From the NCBI GenBank assembly GCA_017656235.1, contig JACDOF010000001.1, forward strand, positions 620,001-684,000: a DNA stretch of 64,000 bases. Reading direction: 5' to 3'. The DNA comes from Brevibacillus sp. (lineage in GTDB: Bacteria > Bacillota > Bacilli > Brevibacillales > Brevibacillaceae). Position numbers and translations under genes: made by a program. This document shows, one piece after another, positions 1 through 8,696 of the stretch (its first letter is position 1; the number at the start of each line of letters is the position of its first letter). Below the pieces are notes generated by a model. That model ran no database searches. It saw only the letters and a program-made list of their open reading frames with translations, and had not been told where the DNA came from.

Positions 1-1
1 C

Positions 2-1051
2 TGGAATGACGACATTCAGCAGGCGGTGGAACGGATTGGCCAGCATATCAGACAGGCCGATCAAGGCGCTGGTGTGATTCTGCTGGCAGACATGGGTACA
101 CTGTTTTTAAAGGAAGCGGAATGGCAGGAGACTTTCGGCGTACCGACGCGGGTTATTGCTCCAGTTACCACCTCGCTCGTGGTGGAAGTACTGCGCAAGT
201 GTTTGTACAGCGACTTGACTCTGGAGCAGTTGGTAGCTGATCTGGCCCCTGGCGGACAGCCCCCCCAGCCGACAATGACCATCCCTGGATCGGCAAAGGA
301 AAAAGCGATTGTGTCTGTCTGTCTGACAGGTGACGGTGCGGCACACCGCCTGATCTCACTATTAAAGGAAAAGTTGGGAACAAGGGCCGAACAGATCCAC
401 TTTCTCAACACCAGTTCCCTTTCGATCCGCAAAAAGGCTGCGGAATGGCAGCAGCAGTTTGAGATGCTGGCGGTGGTTGGCACGGTTAATCCGATGCTGG
501 AAGGGATTCCGTTCGTCTCGATGGAGGAGATCCTGGACGAACGAGGTCTGGTTTTTTTAAAAAGACTGCTGGCCGTACATGACGCTGCCGAATGGCGAAA
601 CGATGCGCCGAAACCGCTTCACTTGAAGGACTTGATCAAGCCGGAATTGGTGTTCGACTCACTGCAGGCAAACAGCAAGCGCGAAGTGATTGAGCTGCTC
701 TCCCGGGCCCTGGTCGCAAATGGTTATGTCAAAGAGGAGTTTGCGGCCAAGGTATGGGAGCGGGAAGCGGTGGGAAGTACCCACATCGCCGGTTACGCTG
801 CCATCCCGCATGCCGAGACGTCTCAGACAATCAAGCCAGCGATCGCCCTCGCCAATCTCCGTTCGCCGGTCGAATGGGATACAGGGGTTGACGTACGCTG
901 CGTATTCATGCTGGCAATCAATGAGCGGTGTCAACCCGCGGTGGAGGAACTGTTTGAGGGGATCACCTCTCCCCAACTGGCCGCTTACGCCAAACAAGGG
1001 CAGCCGCTGGATCTGGTTGCCCACATCTTGCAGCATTCTAACGCATCATAA
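2..1051 (+). CDS. PTS-domain transcriptional regulator, LevR-like, C-terminal part (5' truncated by window edge)
   Basis: The reading frame is open to the first base, so the N-terminus lies outside the window. About the first 75 visible residues resemble a mannose-type EIIA domain. Residues 80-195 resemble the EIIB-Gat-like part of LevR-type activators. The last 140 residues form a fructose-type EIIA domain with the phosphorylatable His in an IPHA motif near position 805. Such proteins are activators or antiterminators whose activity is set by PTS phosphorylation. An HPr-family gene follows 20 bp downstream. An AAA+ sigma-54 domain or an HTH with PRDs would be expected upstream; neither is visible. 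The target could be the aco or glucitol operon, but this is inference. Confidence 0.7.
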   Translation, partial: WNDDIQQAVERIGQHIRQADQGAGVILLADMGTLFLKEAEWQETFGVPTRVIAPVTTSLVVEVLRKCLYSDLTLEQLVADLAPGGQPPQPTMTIPGSAKEKAIVSVCLTGDGAAHRLISLLKEKLGTRAEQIHFLNTSSLSIRKKAAEWQQQFEMLAVVGTVNPMLEGIPFVSMEEILDERGLVFLKRLLAVHDAAEWRNDAPKPLHLKDLIKPELVFDSLQANSKREVIELLSRALVANGYVKEEFAAKVWEREAVGSTHIAGYAAIPHAETSQTIKPAIALANLRSPVEWDTGVDVRCVFMLAINERCQPAVEELFEGITSPQLAAYAKQGQPLDLVAHILQHSNAS

Positions 1052-1071
1052 ATGGAGTGGAGGTATTCACG

Positions 1072-1335
1072 ATGGAAAAACAAGTGACAATCCAAAACAA
1101 AACAGGACTGCACGCTCGTCCCGCAGCCGAATTTGTGAAGACGGCATCGAAGTTCCAGTCGGAGATCACACTGATTAAGGACGGGAAAGAAATCAATGCG
1201 AAGAGCGTGATCGGCGTGATGTCGCTGGCTGCCGCAAAAGGGACGGTGCTCACAATCCGCGCGGAGGGGGCGGATGAACAGGAGGCGATTGATGCCCTCG
1301 TTCAGTTGATTGAAAGCAAGTTCGGCGAAGAATAA
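1072..1335 (+). CDS. HPr-family phosphocarrier protein
   Basis: This 87-residue protein has the usual HPr length. It shows the EI phosphorylation site (GLHARPAAEF, His near residue 15) and the HPr kinase site region (KSVIGVMSLA, Ser near residue 46). It would carry phosphate from enzyme I to EIIA domains in the cytoplasm. The ATG at 1072 is chosen because GGAGTGGAGG lies 8-18 bases upstream; an earlier in-frame ATG at 1057 has no SD. It follows a PTS-domain regulator and is not next to ptsI, so it may be an accessory HPr serving that regulator rather than the housekeeping ptsH product. Confidence 0.88.
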   Translation: MEKQVTIQNKTGLHARPAAEFVKTASKFQSEITLIKDGKEINAKSVIGVMSLAAAKGTVLTIRAEGADEQEAIDALVQLIESKFGEE

Positions 1336-1344
1336 TCGCCGGAC

Positions 1345-1374
1345 TTGACATCAAATGCAGACAATTCTTATAAT
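1345..1374 (+). promoter_or_regulatory. sigma-A promoter for the 53-residue ORF
   Basis: TTGACA at 1345-1350 and TATAAT at 1369-1374 are both perfect consensus hexamers, separated by 18 bp. The promoter lies just behind the HPr stop codon, about 55 bp before a small ORF with a strong SD. Confidence 0.85.
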
Positions 1375-1429
1375 AACTTTACAAGTGTAACACTTCAGAA
1401 CATATGTAAAAGTCCGGAGGTGACACACG

Positions 1430-1591
1430 GTGAAACCGCTGGAAAGAGTAACTCCCGGAACGAAAGTCTATAAACTGTTTGATTCTGAAAAGTGGATTTG
1501 TGAAGGAAAAGACGACGTGTTTATCATCTCGGTTGAGAAGCTGTCGAAGGAAGAATATCAGCGCAAGCAGCAAGAGGTGGCAGCGCGTTGA
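1430..1591 (+). CDS. small hypothetical protein, 53 aa
   Basis: A GTG start at 1430 follows the SD GGAGGTGA (1417-1424) and a consensus promoter. The frame encodes 53 residues starting MKPLERVTPG and ending in a Lys/Glu/Gln-rich helix (EEYQRKQQEVAAR). A terminator follows 23 bp after the stop, so this is a compact monocistronic unit. I do not recognise the family. There is no signal peptide, membrane segment or Cys cluster. The complete set of expression signals is the main reason to call it real. Its position between PTS regulatory genes and the aco operon gives no clear clue to function. Confidence 0.7.
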   Translation: MKPLERVTPGTKVYKLFDSEKWICEGKDDVFIISVEKLSKEEYQRKQQEVAAR

Positions 1592-1614
1592 CGTTTTCCG
1601 GCACTTGGACCGCG

Positions 1615-1650
1615 GGTCAGGTGGGGTGTTCCCTATCTGGCCTTTTTTTT
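1615..1650 (+). terminator. intrinsic terminator upstream of acoA
   Basis: GGTCAGGTGGGG (1615-1626) pairs with CCCTATCTGGCC (1631-1642) through 12 pairs including three G-T wobbles, with a TGTT loop. Eight T residues follow. It ends the small ORF transcript, or acts as an attenuator if aco transcription starts upstream. Confidence 0.75.
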
Positions 1651-1696
1651 GACCTGTGAACAGAGGACCAACCAACACGTCGAAGGAGGAATTGTG

Positions 1697-2683
1697 ATGA
1701 CATCCAATCTTACCCTGCCTTCCATGGTGAAGCCGGAGTCGCTTCCCGAATTGCTTTACCAGATGTGGCTGATCCGCTACTTTGACGAGAAAGTGGACGA
1801 ATTCTTTGCCAAAGGAATGATCCACGGAACGACCCACCTTTGTGTCGGCCAGGAGGCGTCTGCGGCCGGAGCATGCGCAGTCTTGGAGGAGCGGGACAAG
1901 ATCACCAGCACCCACCGCGGGCACGGTCACTGTATCGCCAAAGGAGCGGATGTTAACCGCATGATGGCCGAACTCTTCGGCCGGGCCACCGGGTACTGCA
2001 AAGGCAAAGGCGGCTCGATGCACATTGCTGATGTGGATAAAGGGAATCTAGGGGCCAACGGGATTGTCGGCGGCGGCATCCCGATTGCGGTGGGAGCTGC
2101 TCTTACTTCCAAGCTGAAGCGGCTTGGATATGTGACACTTTCCTTTTTTGGTGATGGCGCTTCCAACGAGGGGAGTTTCCATGAATCGCTTAACATGGCT
2201 TCCATCTGGAAACTTCCGGTCGTGTTTATCTGTGAAAACAACCAGTACGGCATGTCGGGGCCGATCAAGGAGATGATCAACATTGAGCACATTGCAGACC
2301 GGGCTGGTTCGTACGGAATTCCGGGCGTCGTCGTGGACGGAAACGATATTTTTGCGGTGATGAACGTCGTGGCCGAAGCGGTTGATCGGGCTCGTCGCGG
2401 CGAGGGGCCGACGCTGATCGAGGCGAAGACGTACCGCTGGAAAGGTCACTCCAAGAGTGACGCGAAAAAATACCGGACTCGCGAGGAAGAAATGGAGTGG
2501 AGAACCAAACGCGATCCGATCGCCCGGATGAAGAGCGTGTTGATCGCCGAACAGCTCCTCACGGAACAGCAGGCGGACGAGATCGAACAGCGGGCCAAAC
2601 AGGCTATTGAAGATGCTGTCAAGTTTGCCGAAGAGAGTCCGATGCCGTCACTCGATACGCTGGAAGAAGATGTGTACGCGTGA
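1697..2683 (+). CDS. acoA: acetoin dehydrogenase E1 component, alpha subunit
   Basis: This is the thiamine-diphosphate-dependent E1 alpha subunit, 328 residues, normal length for the family. It decarboxylates acetoin (or a 2-oxo acid) and passes the two-carbon unit to the E2 lipoyl group. The ThDP/Mg motif is seen at about residues 152-180 ([19 protein letters not shown], then CENNQYGMS). The substrate-entry region has [12 protein letters not shown]. The ATG at 1697 follows GAAGGAGGAATT. E1 beta, E2 and E3 genes follow directly. The gene order and the GMSG segment favour acetoin dehydrogenase over pyruvate dehydrogenase, but substrate cannot be proved from sequence alone. Confidence 0.88.
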   Translation: MTSNLTLPSMVKPESLPELLYQMWLIRYFDEKVDEFFAKGMIHGTTHLCVGQEASAAGACAVLEERDKITSTHRGHGHCIAKGADVNRMMAELFGRATGYCKGKGGSMHIADVDKGNLGANGIVGGGIPIAVGAALTSKLKRLGYVTLSFFGDGASNEGSFHESLNMASIWKLPVVFICENNQYGMSGPIKEMINIEHIADRAGSYGIPGVVVDGNDIFAVMNVVAEAVDRARRGEGPTLIEAKTYRWKGHSKSDAKKYRTREEEMEWRTKRDPIARMKSVLIAEQLLTEQQADEIEQRAKQAIEDAVKFAEESPMPSLDTLEEDVYA

Positions 2684-2712
2684 AATCGTCAGAGGAAAGG
2701 GAGTATTCGCCG

Positions 2713-3696
2713 ATGAGGGAGATTACCTATTTGGAAGCAGTGCGTGAAGCGATGAGTCAGGTGATGAGAGAAAACGAAGATGTCTACCTGATGGGGGAGG
2801 ACATCGGCGTATACGGCGGCGCTTTTGGCGTGACGCGAGGCATGATTGAGGAGTTCGGACCCGAACGGATTCGCAACACGCCAATCTCGGAGGCGGCCAT
2901 TGCCGGGGCAGCGGTCGGTTCGGCGATGACAGGGATGCGGCCGATTATTGAACTGCAGTTCTCCGATTTCATTACGATTGCGATGGACCAACTGGTCAAC
3001 CAGGCAGCCAAAAACCGCTACATGTTTGGCGGTAAGGGTAAAGTGCCGATGGTGGTCAGGACTCCGGCCGGATCGGGGACAGGAGCAGCTGCCCAGCATT
3101 CGCAAAGCCTGGAAGCCTGGATGGTACACGTACCCGGTCTGAAGGTGGTTCAGCCTTCTACTGCCTATGATGCCAAGGGGCTGCTGAGAGCAGCCATTGA
3201 AGATGACAACCCGGTCATCTTTTACGAACACAAACTCTGCTACCGGACCAAGGGACACGTACCGGAAGAACCCTATACCATACCGCTTGGCAAGGCCGAC
3301 ATCAAGCGGGAAGGAACCGACGTGACAATTGTGGCGACAGCGATTATGGTACACAAGGCCCTGGCAGCAGCCGTCGAGCTGGAGAAAGAGGGGATCAGCG
3401 TCGAAATTGTCGACCCACGTACCTTGGTACCGCTGGACGAAGAGACAATCATCCAATCGGTGAAGAAAACCGGACGGTTGGTTGTGGTGCACGAAGCGGT
3501 GAAACGGGGAGGTATTGGCGGTGAGATTGCCAGTCTGGTTGCTGAGAGTGAAGCATTTGACTACCTGGATGCACCGATCAAACGGCTGGGTGGGAAGCCA
3601 GTGCCGATTCCCTACAACCCGATACTGGAAAAGGCAGCCATTCCGCAGGAAGCAGACATCATTCAGGCAGTGAAAGAGACGTTGAACCGCGTATAG
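2713..3696 (+). CDS. acoB: acetoin dehydrogenase E1 component, beta subunit
   Basis: This 327-residue transketolase-like subunit pairs with Aco[14 protein letters not shown] (near residue 30), then [14 protein letters not shown], are typical of E1 beta proteins. The C-terminal transketolase domain has [17 protein letters not shown]. The ATG at 2713 is preceded by AGGAAAGGGAG; an alternative upstream start would overlap the end of acoA. It lies 29 bp after acoA in the same operon. Confidence 0.9.
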   Translation: MREITYLEAVREAMSQVMRENEDVYLMGEDIGVYGGAFGVTRGMIEEFGPERIRNTPISEAAIAGAAVGSAMTGMRPIIELQFSDFITIAMDQLVNQAAKNRYMFGGKGKVPMVVRTPAGSGTGAAAQHSQSLEAWMVHVPGLKVVQPSTAYDAKGLLRAAIEDDNPVIFYEHKLCYRTKGHVPEEPYTIPLGKADIKREGTDVTIVATAIMVHKALAAAVELEKEGISVEIVDPRTLVPLDEETIIQSVKKTGRLVVVHEAVKRGGIGGEIASLVAESEAFDYLDAPIKRLGGKPVPIPYNPILEKAAIPQEADIIQAVKETLNRV

Positions 3697-3724
3697 GAGT
3701 AAGACAGCGGAAAGGAATGAGAGG

Positions 3725-5113
3725 ATGGCAACGGGAGTATTCATGCCCAAGCTGAGCATGACGATGGAGCAGGGGACAATCCTGCAGTGGTTCAAGCAGG
3801 AAGGCGACGAGGTCAAAGAAGGCGATCTGCTGCTGGAAGTGATGTCGGACAAAATCAATATCGAGGTAGAGTCGTACGTCAGCGGAACACTGTTAAAAGT
3901 GTACTTCGGCCCGGATGAAGTGGTCCCGGTCAATCAAATCATCGGCTACATCGGCTCGCCAGGCGAACAGGTTCCCGATGTGCCGCCCCCGGTTGACGGC
4001 CGCGGCGGTGCGGCAGAGGATGGCGATTCGTCCATGACGGAAGAAGCCGCACAGAGGGGTTTGCGCCGCACGGCTGAGGAGCAGACGGAAGAGTCGACTG
4101 TCGAGGTTCCGCAAGGCGGTAAGGTGAGGGCAACACCAGCCGCGCGGAAACTGGCTCGCGAGCATCAGGTCGACCTGCGTCTGGTTATAGGGTCCGGTCC
4201 AGGAGGCCGTATTCACCGAGCTGATGTTGAAGCGTACGTGGCGCAAGTGAACGGATCAGGCGGTGACCAGACGAAGGCCACTCCTCTGGCCAGAAAAGTG
4301 GCAGCGGCAAAAGGAGTCGATTTGACGGAGGTAAGCGGCAGCGGCGCAAACGGAAAGATTCGCAAGCAGGATGTGCTGGCTGTCGCGGAGCGCAGCGTAA
4401 CGGCGACGGCTGCGGAAAAGGGGCAGCTCAAGCGCTTGAAGCTGGAAGGCATTCGCAAGATCGTCGCGCAGCGAATGGTCGAGAGCGCCTTTACTGCTCC
4501 CCATGTCACCCTGACCACGGACGTGGACATGAGTGCGGCGGTCGAAATGCGCAAAGAACTGTTGCCGGTGGTGGAACAAAAAACAGGGCATCGCCTCTCG
4601 TATACGGAAATCATTGTGAAGGCTGTGGCTCATGCACTGGCCGCTCATCCGGCGGTCAATGCCTCGTTGGAACAAGACGAGATCGTCCTGCATGATCGGG
4701 TAAATATTGGATTGGCTGTTTCCATTCCAAATGGCTTGGTCGTGCCGGTGGTGAGGGATGCGGATCGCAAAGGGCTTGCCCAGCTGGTTGCGGACTGCAA
4801 AGATTTGGCCGCACGAGCCAGAGCGAACAAGCTCTTGCCGGATGACATCAAGGGAGGCACCTTTACTATCAGCAACCTGGGCATGTACGCAATTGATGCC
4901 TTTACCCCGATTATCAACCCGCCGGAATCAGCCATACTCGGTGTTGGCCGCATCCAGGAAAAACCGGTAGGTCTCGATGGAAGCATCGTCCTTCGCCCGA
5001 TGATGACGCTTAGCCTCTCGTTTGATCACCGTGTCATTGACGGAGCACCGGCTGCCGCTTTCCTGACGGATGTAAAGGACCTGCTGGAAAAGCCGTACCA
5101 ACTGCTCGTCTGA
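3725..5113 (+). CDS. acoC: dihydrolipoamide acetyltransferase (E2) of acetoin dehydrogenase, two E3-binding domains
   Basis: This 462-residue E2 transfers the acetyl group from lipoamide to CoA and forms the complex core. Residues 3-78 form one lipoyl domain; the lipoylated Lys is in VMSDKINIEV. Two peripheral-subunit-binding domains follow, one near residues 137-175 (TPAARKLARE) and one near 183-220 (TPLARKVAAAKG). The catalytic domain carries SFDHRVIDGA with the HxxxDG active site near residue 437. The usual E2 layout has one binding domain per lipoyl domain. The ATG at 3725 follows GGAATGAGAGG. It lies 28 bp after acoB and 29 bp before acoL. Confidence 0.9.
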   Translation: MATGVFMPKLSMTMEQGTILQWFKQEGDEVKEGDLLLEVMSDKINIEVESYVSGTLLKVYFGPDEVVPVNQIIGYIGSPGEQVPDVPPPVDGRGGAAEDGDSSMTEEAAQRGLRRTAEEQTEESTVEVPQGGKVRATPAARKLAREHQVDLRLVIGSGPGGRIHRADVEAYVAQVNGSGGDQTKATPLARKVAAAKGVDLTEVSGSGANGKIRKQDVLAVAERSVTATAAEKGQLKRLKLEGIRKIVAQRMVESAFTAPHVTLTTDVDMSAAVEMRKELLPVVEQKTGHRLSYTEIIVKAVAHALAAHPAVNASLEQDEIVLHDRVNIGLAVSIPNGLVVPVVRDADRKGLAQLVADCKDLAARARANKLLPDDIKGGTFTISNLGMYAIDAFTPIINPPESAILGVGRIQEKPVGLDGSIVLRPMMTLSLSFDHRVIDGAPAAAFLTDVKDLLEKPYQLLV

Positions 5114-5142
5114 CAGAAAGACCGGTGAGGAGGAGGAAAGAC

Positions 5143-6522
5143 ATGAACAGCTATGATGTTGTCGTACTCGGTGGTGGTCCGGGCGGTTATGTGGCGGCGA
5201 TCATGGCATCCCGGCTGGGGAAGCGAACAGCCCTGATCGAAGCGGACCAATTGGGCGGCACCTGTCTCAACCGGGGCTGCATCCCCTCCAAAACCCTGCT
5301 TCGCCACGCCGAACTGATTGAGGATATCAAGGCGGCTCAGGAGTGGGGCATCGAAACAGGTGAGCTAACGGTGTCCCTGGAGAAGATGATGGCCCGCAAA
5401 GAGCAGGTGATCAAGCGGCTGCGGACGGGCATTGCCGGTTTGTTAAAAGCAGGAAAGATTGATTGCTATCAGGGCCGCGGCACTGTGCATCGCGATCGGA
5501 CCGTTTCGATCGTGGGAGAGAAGACGGCGACGATTCAAGCCGATAAACTGATTCTCGCCACCGGCTCGGTCCCCTATGTCCCGCCAATCAGCGGACTGGA
5601 CAAGGTCCATTTTCACACCAGTGACACAATCTTCGGCATTACGCAGATTCCACAATCGATCGCCATCATTGGCGGCGGTGTGATTGGTGTGGAGTTCGCC
5701 TGTATCTTTCAGTCCCTGGGTACACAGGTGACCATCGTGGAGATGGCGGAACGTCTCGTGCCGGGTGAAGACCCTGATGCAGCAGCGGCCTTGACAAAAG
5801 CGTTAAAGAAAAAGCGGATCAAAATCCTGACTGCAAGCAAGGTGGAGGAAGTGGCAGAGAAGGACGGAGAGAAAATACTGACTGTGGTCAACGCGGAAGG
5901 AACCCGTGAACAGCTTCATGTCAGCGATCTGCTGGTTGCAGTCGGCCGCAAACCCAACTTGTCCGGCATCAGTGATCTGGGCCTGGCGATGGACGGACCA
6001 TTTGTAAAGGTAAACCAACAGCTGGAAACCAGCATCACGGGCGTCTATGCAGTGGGTGACCTGATTGGCGGCTGGCAGCTTGCTCACGCCGCGAGTGCGG
6101 AAGGAATGGTGGCTGCCCGCAACGCGGCTGGCGAGACAATTGATATGGATTACAGCGTTGTACCGCGCTGTCTCTACACGCATCCGGAGGTTGCCAGCGT
6201 GGGTCTGAGCGAGGAAGCGGCCAAACAGCGGGGTTACCGGGTCAAGACGGCCGTCTACCAGCACGTGGGCAATGGAAAGGCCCTTGCTCATGGTCAGACC
6301 GATGGTTTTGTCAAGCTGATCGCCGAAGAGGAGTACGGTGAGATTCTCGGCGTCGTAATGGTTGGTCCTCATGTAACGGAAATGATCGCCGCACCTTCTG
6401 CCTTTATCCATCTGGAGGGAACGGTTGAGGAGATGGCAGCCATGATCTATCCACACCCAACCGTCTCCGAAACGCTGATGGAAGCAGCGGCGAAATGGCT
6501 TGGTCAAGGAATTCACAGTTAA
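5143..6522 (+). CDS. acoL: dihydrolipoamide dehydrogenase (E3)
   Basis: This 459-residue FAD flavoprotein reoxidises dihydrolipoamide and reduces NAD+. The FAD-binding VVLGGGPGGYVAA is at the N-terminus, and the redox disulfide GGTCLNRGCIPSK is near residue 40. The NAD-binding IIGGGVIGVEFA lies near residue 175. The C-terminal interface has the HPHPTVSET element with the catalytic His. The ATG at 5143 follows GAGGAGGAAAGAC; an earlier GTG has poorer spacing. It is the last gene of the aco operon. Confidence 0.9.
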   Translation: MNSYDVVVLGGGPGGYVAAIMASRLGKRTALIEADQLGGTCLNRGCIPSKTLLRHAELIEDIKAAQEWGIETGELTVSLEKMMARKEQVIKRLRTGIAGLLKAGKIDCYQGRGTVHRDRTVSIVGEKTATIQADKLILATGSVPYVPPISGLDKVHFHTSDTIFGITQIPQSIAIIGGGVIGVEFACIFQSLGTQVTIVEMAERLVPGEDPDAAAALTKALKKKRIKILTASKVEEVAEKDGEKILTVVNAEGTREQLHVSDLLVAVGRKPNLSGISDLGLAMDGPFVKVNQQLETSITGVYAVGDLIGGWQLAHAASAEGMVAARNAAGETIDMDYSVVPRCLYTHPEVASVGLSEEAAKQRGYRVKTAVYQHVGNGKALAHGQTDGFVKLIAEEEYGEILGVVMVGPHVTEMIAAPSAFIHLEGTVEEMAAMIYPHPTVSETLMEAAAKWLGQGIHS

Positions 6523-6590
6523 TCGGAAAAGGGAAATGGCCGCTCTCCTGTCAAAACCCGCTTTGTATTCAGCTGGACATCGCTTTGACG

Positions 6591-6694
6591 CTGCCCCTGC
6601 GGATCGTCGTAAAGCGGTCCTGGACTGCTTCTTCGCGGTTGGCCACCGCAAGTGAGCGCGAAAAACGCCCCACTCGTGTTCATGACACGTTTTG
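6591..6694 (-). repeat. dispersed intergenic repeat, copy A
   Basis: Read on the minus strand, this stretch contains GTGTCATGAACACGAGTGGG, then GCGTTTTT, GGTGGCCAACC and CGCTTTACGAC. It matches 19,601-19,694 over its length at roughly 80 percent by eye. It lies between acoL and the MFS gene. Short peptides encoded in the copies are most likely spurious. Confidence 0.75.
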
Positions 6695-6720
6695 GAGCGG
6701 AGACGATGGCATTGGGTAAA

Positions 6721-6749
6721 TTGACAAAAATATCTATATAGGTAAAAAT
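6721..6749 (+). promoter_or_regulatory. candidate promoter of the MFS gene
   Basis: TTGACA at 6721-6726 is followed at 17 bp by AAAAAT (6744-6749), four of six bases of the -10 consensus. The spacer is very A/T-rich and holds CTATATAGG, a short partial palindrome that could be an operator. Confidence 0.5.
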
Positions 6750-6808
6750 AAAGAATGTTTGTGACCGAGCGACAGGAGCGTACTGCATGACCAGGAGGTG
6801 GTACTTGT

Positions 6809-8038
6809 TTGACCAGCACTCAAACCGATGTCGCGCAGCCGCAGCAGTTGGGGACCGTCTGGCGGTATCGCAGCTTTCTTGTTGTCTTCTTCACGGCGGC
6901 GCTGATCGGCGTCGGCAACAAGGTATATGCCCTGGCATTGCCGCTGATCCTCTACGATCTCACGCAATCGTCGGTCGTAATGGGCACGATGCGGGCCATC
7001 GAGTATTTGCCCAATCTGCTGTTGGCACTGTTCATCGGCGTGGTGGCAGACCGTGTCAACCGAAAGCACTTTATGCTGTCGGCCATTTCGATCCAGGTTG
7101 TTCTGCTGCTCGTCTTGTACGGCATGCTGAAGACGGAGCAGGTATACATCGGGATGTTTTACCTCATCGGCTTCGTGTTGATGACTTGTAATTACAGTTA
7201 CGAAAATGCCAAAACGACAATCATCAAACACGTGGTGCCAACGCCGCTGCTGACGTCGGCCAACGCCAAACTGGCCCTGATCGCTACCCTGGTCAGCGTG
7301 ATGGGGCCCGCATTTTCTGGGTTTGTGCTGATGCTGTCCGACTTGCAGAGCGGCTTGCTGATTACCGCGGGAGCCCTGTTTATCGGGTTGATCGCCATGT
7401 TCGCGCTTGAAGGGCCGACTCACACCAAGCCGGACAAGGGCACGTTCTGGCAGGACTTTAAAGAAGGATGCAGGGAGCTTTACCGCAACCGCCTGCTTTG
7501 GTCGCTTACCCTGATCGTTGCCTGCACCAGTGCCGCGGAAGGGATGTACAGTGCGATGATCGTCTACTTTGGCAAGGAGACGATGAATCTGGACAGCTCG
7601 ACCCTTGGTCTAGTCCTCTGTTTTTCCGGTTTGGGGGGACTGGTCGCCAGTCTGGTAGTGGATACGTGGCGCAAGCGTTATCGAACGGGTCGGTTGATGG
7701 GAACCATGATGCTTCTGGTCAGCCTATCGTTCTTGTTGATGTACGTGGCTGACAGCATCTGGCTCATGGCACTATCCCTGTTTCTGGAAGGATGGTTCAG
7801 TACGGTGTACGTGATATGTGTGTTGGCTCATCGTCAGGAATCCACGCCTTCCCGGCTGATCGGGCGTGTGGCCGGTTTGACCGGTTCCATGTACAAATTG
7901 GCTCTGCCGTTTGCCATTTACGCGGCCGGTTATCTGGCTGAATGGATTGGTGTCGCTTACGTATTTTTAGGCTCCGCTTTGCTGAACTTCCTGCTGTTCA
8001 TTTTGTTTACGCGGCTGCCGTTATGGCAGATGAAGTAG
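6809..8038 (+). CDS. MFS transporter, probable drug or metabolite efflux
   Basis: This 409-residue membrane protein has about 12 hydrophobic segments. The loop after the second helix reads GVVADRVNRKH, the A-type motif of the major facilitator superfamily. The overall pattern is closest to MefA/ENTS-like exporters. The TTG start at 6809 is supported by AGGAGGTG eight bases upstream; other starts lack such an SD. It is monocistronic between its own promoter and a terminator at 8093. The substrate is unknown. Confidence 0.8.
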   Translation: MTSTQTDVAQPQQLGTVWRYRSFLVVFFTAALIGVGNKVYALALPLILYDLTQSSVVMGTMRAIEYLPNLLLALFIGVVADRVNRKHFMLSAISIQVVLLLVLYGMLKTEQVYIGMFYLIGFVLMTCNYSYENAKTTIIKHVVPTPLLTSANAKLALIATLVSVMGPAFSGFVLMLSDLQSGLLITAGALFIGLIAMFALEGPTHTKPDKGTFWQDFKEGCRELYRNRLLWSLTLIVACTSAAEGMYSAMIVYFGKETMNLDSSTLGLVLCFSGLGGLVASLVVDTWRKRYRTGRLMGTMMLLVSLSFLLMYVADSIWLMALSLFLEGWFSTVYVICVLAHRQESTPSRLIGRVAGLTGSMYKLALPFAIYAAGYLAEWIGVAYVFLGSALLNFLLFILFTRLPLWQMK

Positions 8039-8092
8039 CGATGGAAATGACAAGCGCCGCCGTTCCAAACAAAAGAGATCTGTAGAAGGCCA

Positions 8093-8130
8093 ACCCTGCA
8101 CAAGAAAATGGAAAGTGCAGGGTGTTTTGT
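8093..8130 (+). terminator. intrinsic terminator of the MFS gene
   Basis: ACCCTGCAC (8093-8101) pairs perfectly with GTGCAGGGT (8115-8123). GTTTTGTTCG follows. It separates the MFS gene from the glucitol operon promoter. Confidence 0.75.
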
Positions 8131-8159
8131 TCGCATTTTCAGAAAAAACACAAAGATTA

Positions 8160-8188
8160 TTGACTTATAGCGCCGTTCCCTTTACAAT
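8160..8188 (+). promoter_or_regulatory. sigma-A promoter of the glucitol operon
   Basis: TTGACT (8160-8165) and TACAAT (8183-8188) are separated by exactly 17 bp, and each differs from consensus at one base. The first gene starts about 38 bp downstream. No clear cre site is seen here. Confidence 0.8.
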
Positions 8189-8226
8189 TGTAACTATAAA
8201 GAACATTTGATAAAGGAGGGGAGAAG

Positions 8227-8610
8227 TTGGCTTCGTGGAGCGTCTTTATCCTCGTCTTTGTCGGCATGTGGCTCCTGCAAATCTACTTTACGATCAGGCA
8301 ATCGAAACACTATCAGCGGCAGTTTTACGAGATGCAGCAGCAGTCAAGCGGCTACATGGGCGTGGGTGTAAGCAAACGACGCTTCGGCCGGGGAGCGGTT
8401 GTCATGATTACCACCGACCCCAACGGCATCATCACCCGAGCCAAGCAAATGTCCGGACTAACCGTGTTCGCCCGTTTTCGGGAACAGAACGCGATGGTCG
8501 GCAAACCGATTGAGGCATGCAGGACGGACAACCCACGAACGGCAGAGGAGCAGGCGCTGAACATGGCGATTGAGAAGGTAGAAGCGGAGCGCAAAAAACG
8601 GTTAGATTAA
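8227..8610 (+). CDS. srlM: glucitol operon activator, GutM family
   Basis: This 127-residue protein has one N-terminal membrane segment (residues 4-20) followed by a basic cytoplasmic domain with RRFGRGAVVMI and PNGIITRAKQMSG. Length and layout match GutM/SrlM activators of glucitol operons. The TTG start at 8227 follows AAGGAGGGG. It heads an operon with all three glucitol PTS components. Despite the name it does not look like a DNA-binding protein, and the mechanism of the family is not settled. Confidence 0.8.
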   Translation: MASWSVFILVFVGMWLLQIYFTIRQSKHYQRQFYEMQQQSSGYMGVGVSKRRFGRGAVVMITTDPNGIITRAKQMSGLTVFARFREQNAMVGKPIEACRTDNPRTAEEQALNMAIEKVEAERKKRLD

Positions 8611-8644
8611 AACAGCATACAACCCTGATCAAAAGGGCCGCGGG

Positions 8645-8675
8645 CCAGATGGAAGAGACCATCTGGTTTTTACTT
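8645..8675 (+). terminator. terminator-like hairpin between srlM and srlA
   Basis: CCAGATGG (8645-8652) pairs perfectly with CCATCTGG (8659-8666) across AAGAGA. TTTTTACTTTATT follows. It lies inside the operon, 22 bp before the srlA start codon, so it may cause partial termination or protect the downstream RNA. Confidence 0.7.
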
Positions 8676-8696
8676 TATTCTGAGGGAGGTAAGCGT

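Noticed and set aside
2689-3933. 414-codon open frame antisense to acoB
   Set aside because: It is the shadow of a GC-rich, highly conserved gene; composition is His/Cys/Arg-rich and no SD is present.
6495-6810. Small frames in the acoL-MFS interval encoding HEWGVF- or NTSGAFF-like peptides
   Set aside because: They lie wholly in the dispersed repeat, are on both strands and lack SD sequences.
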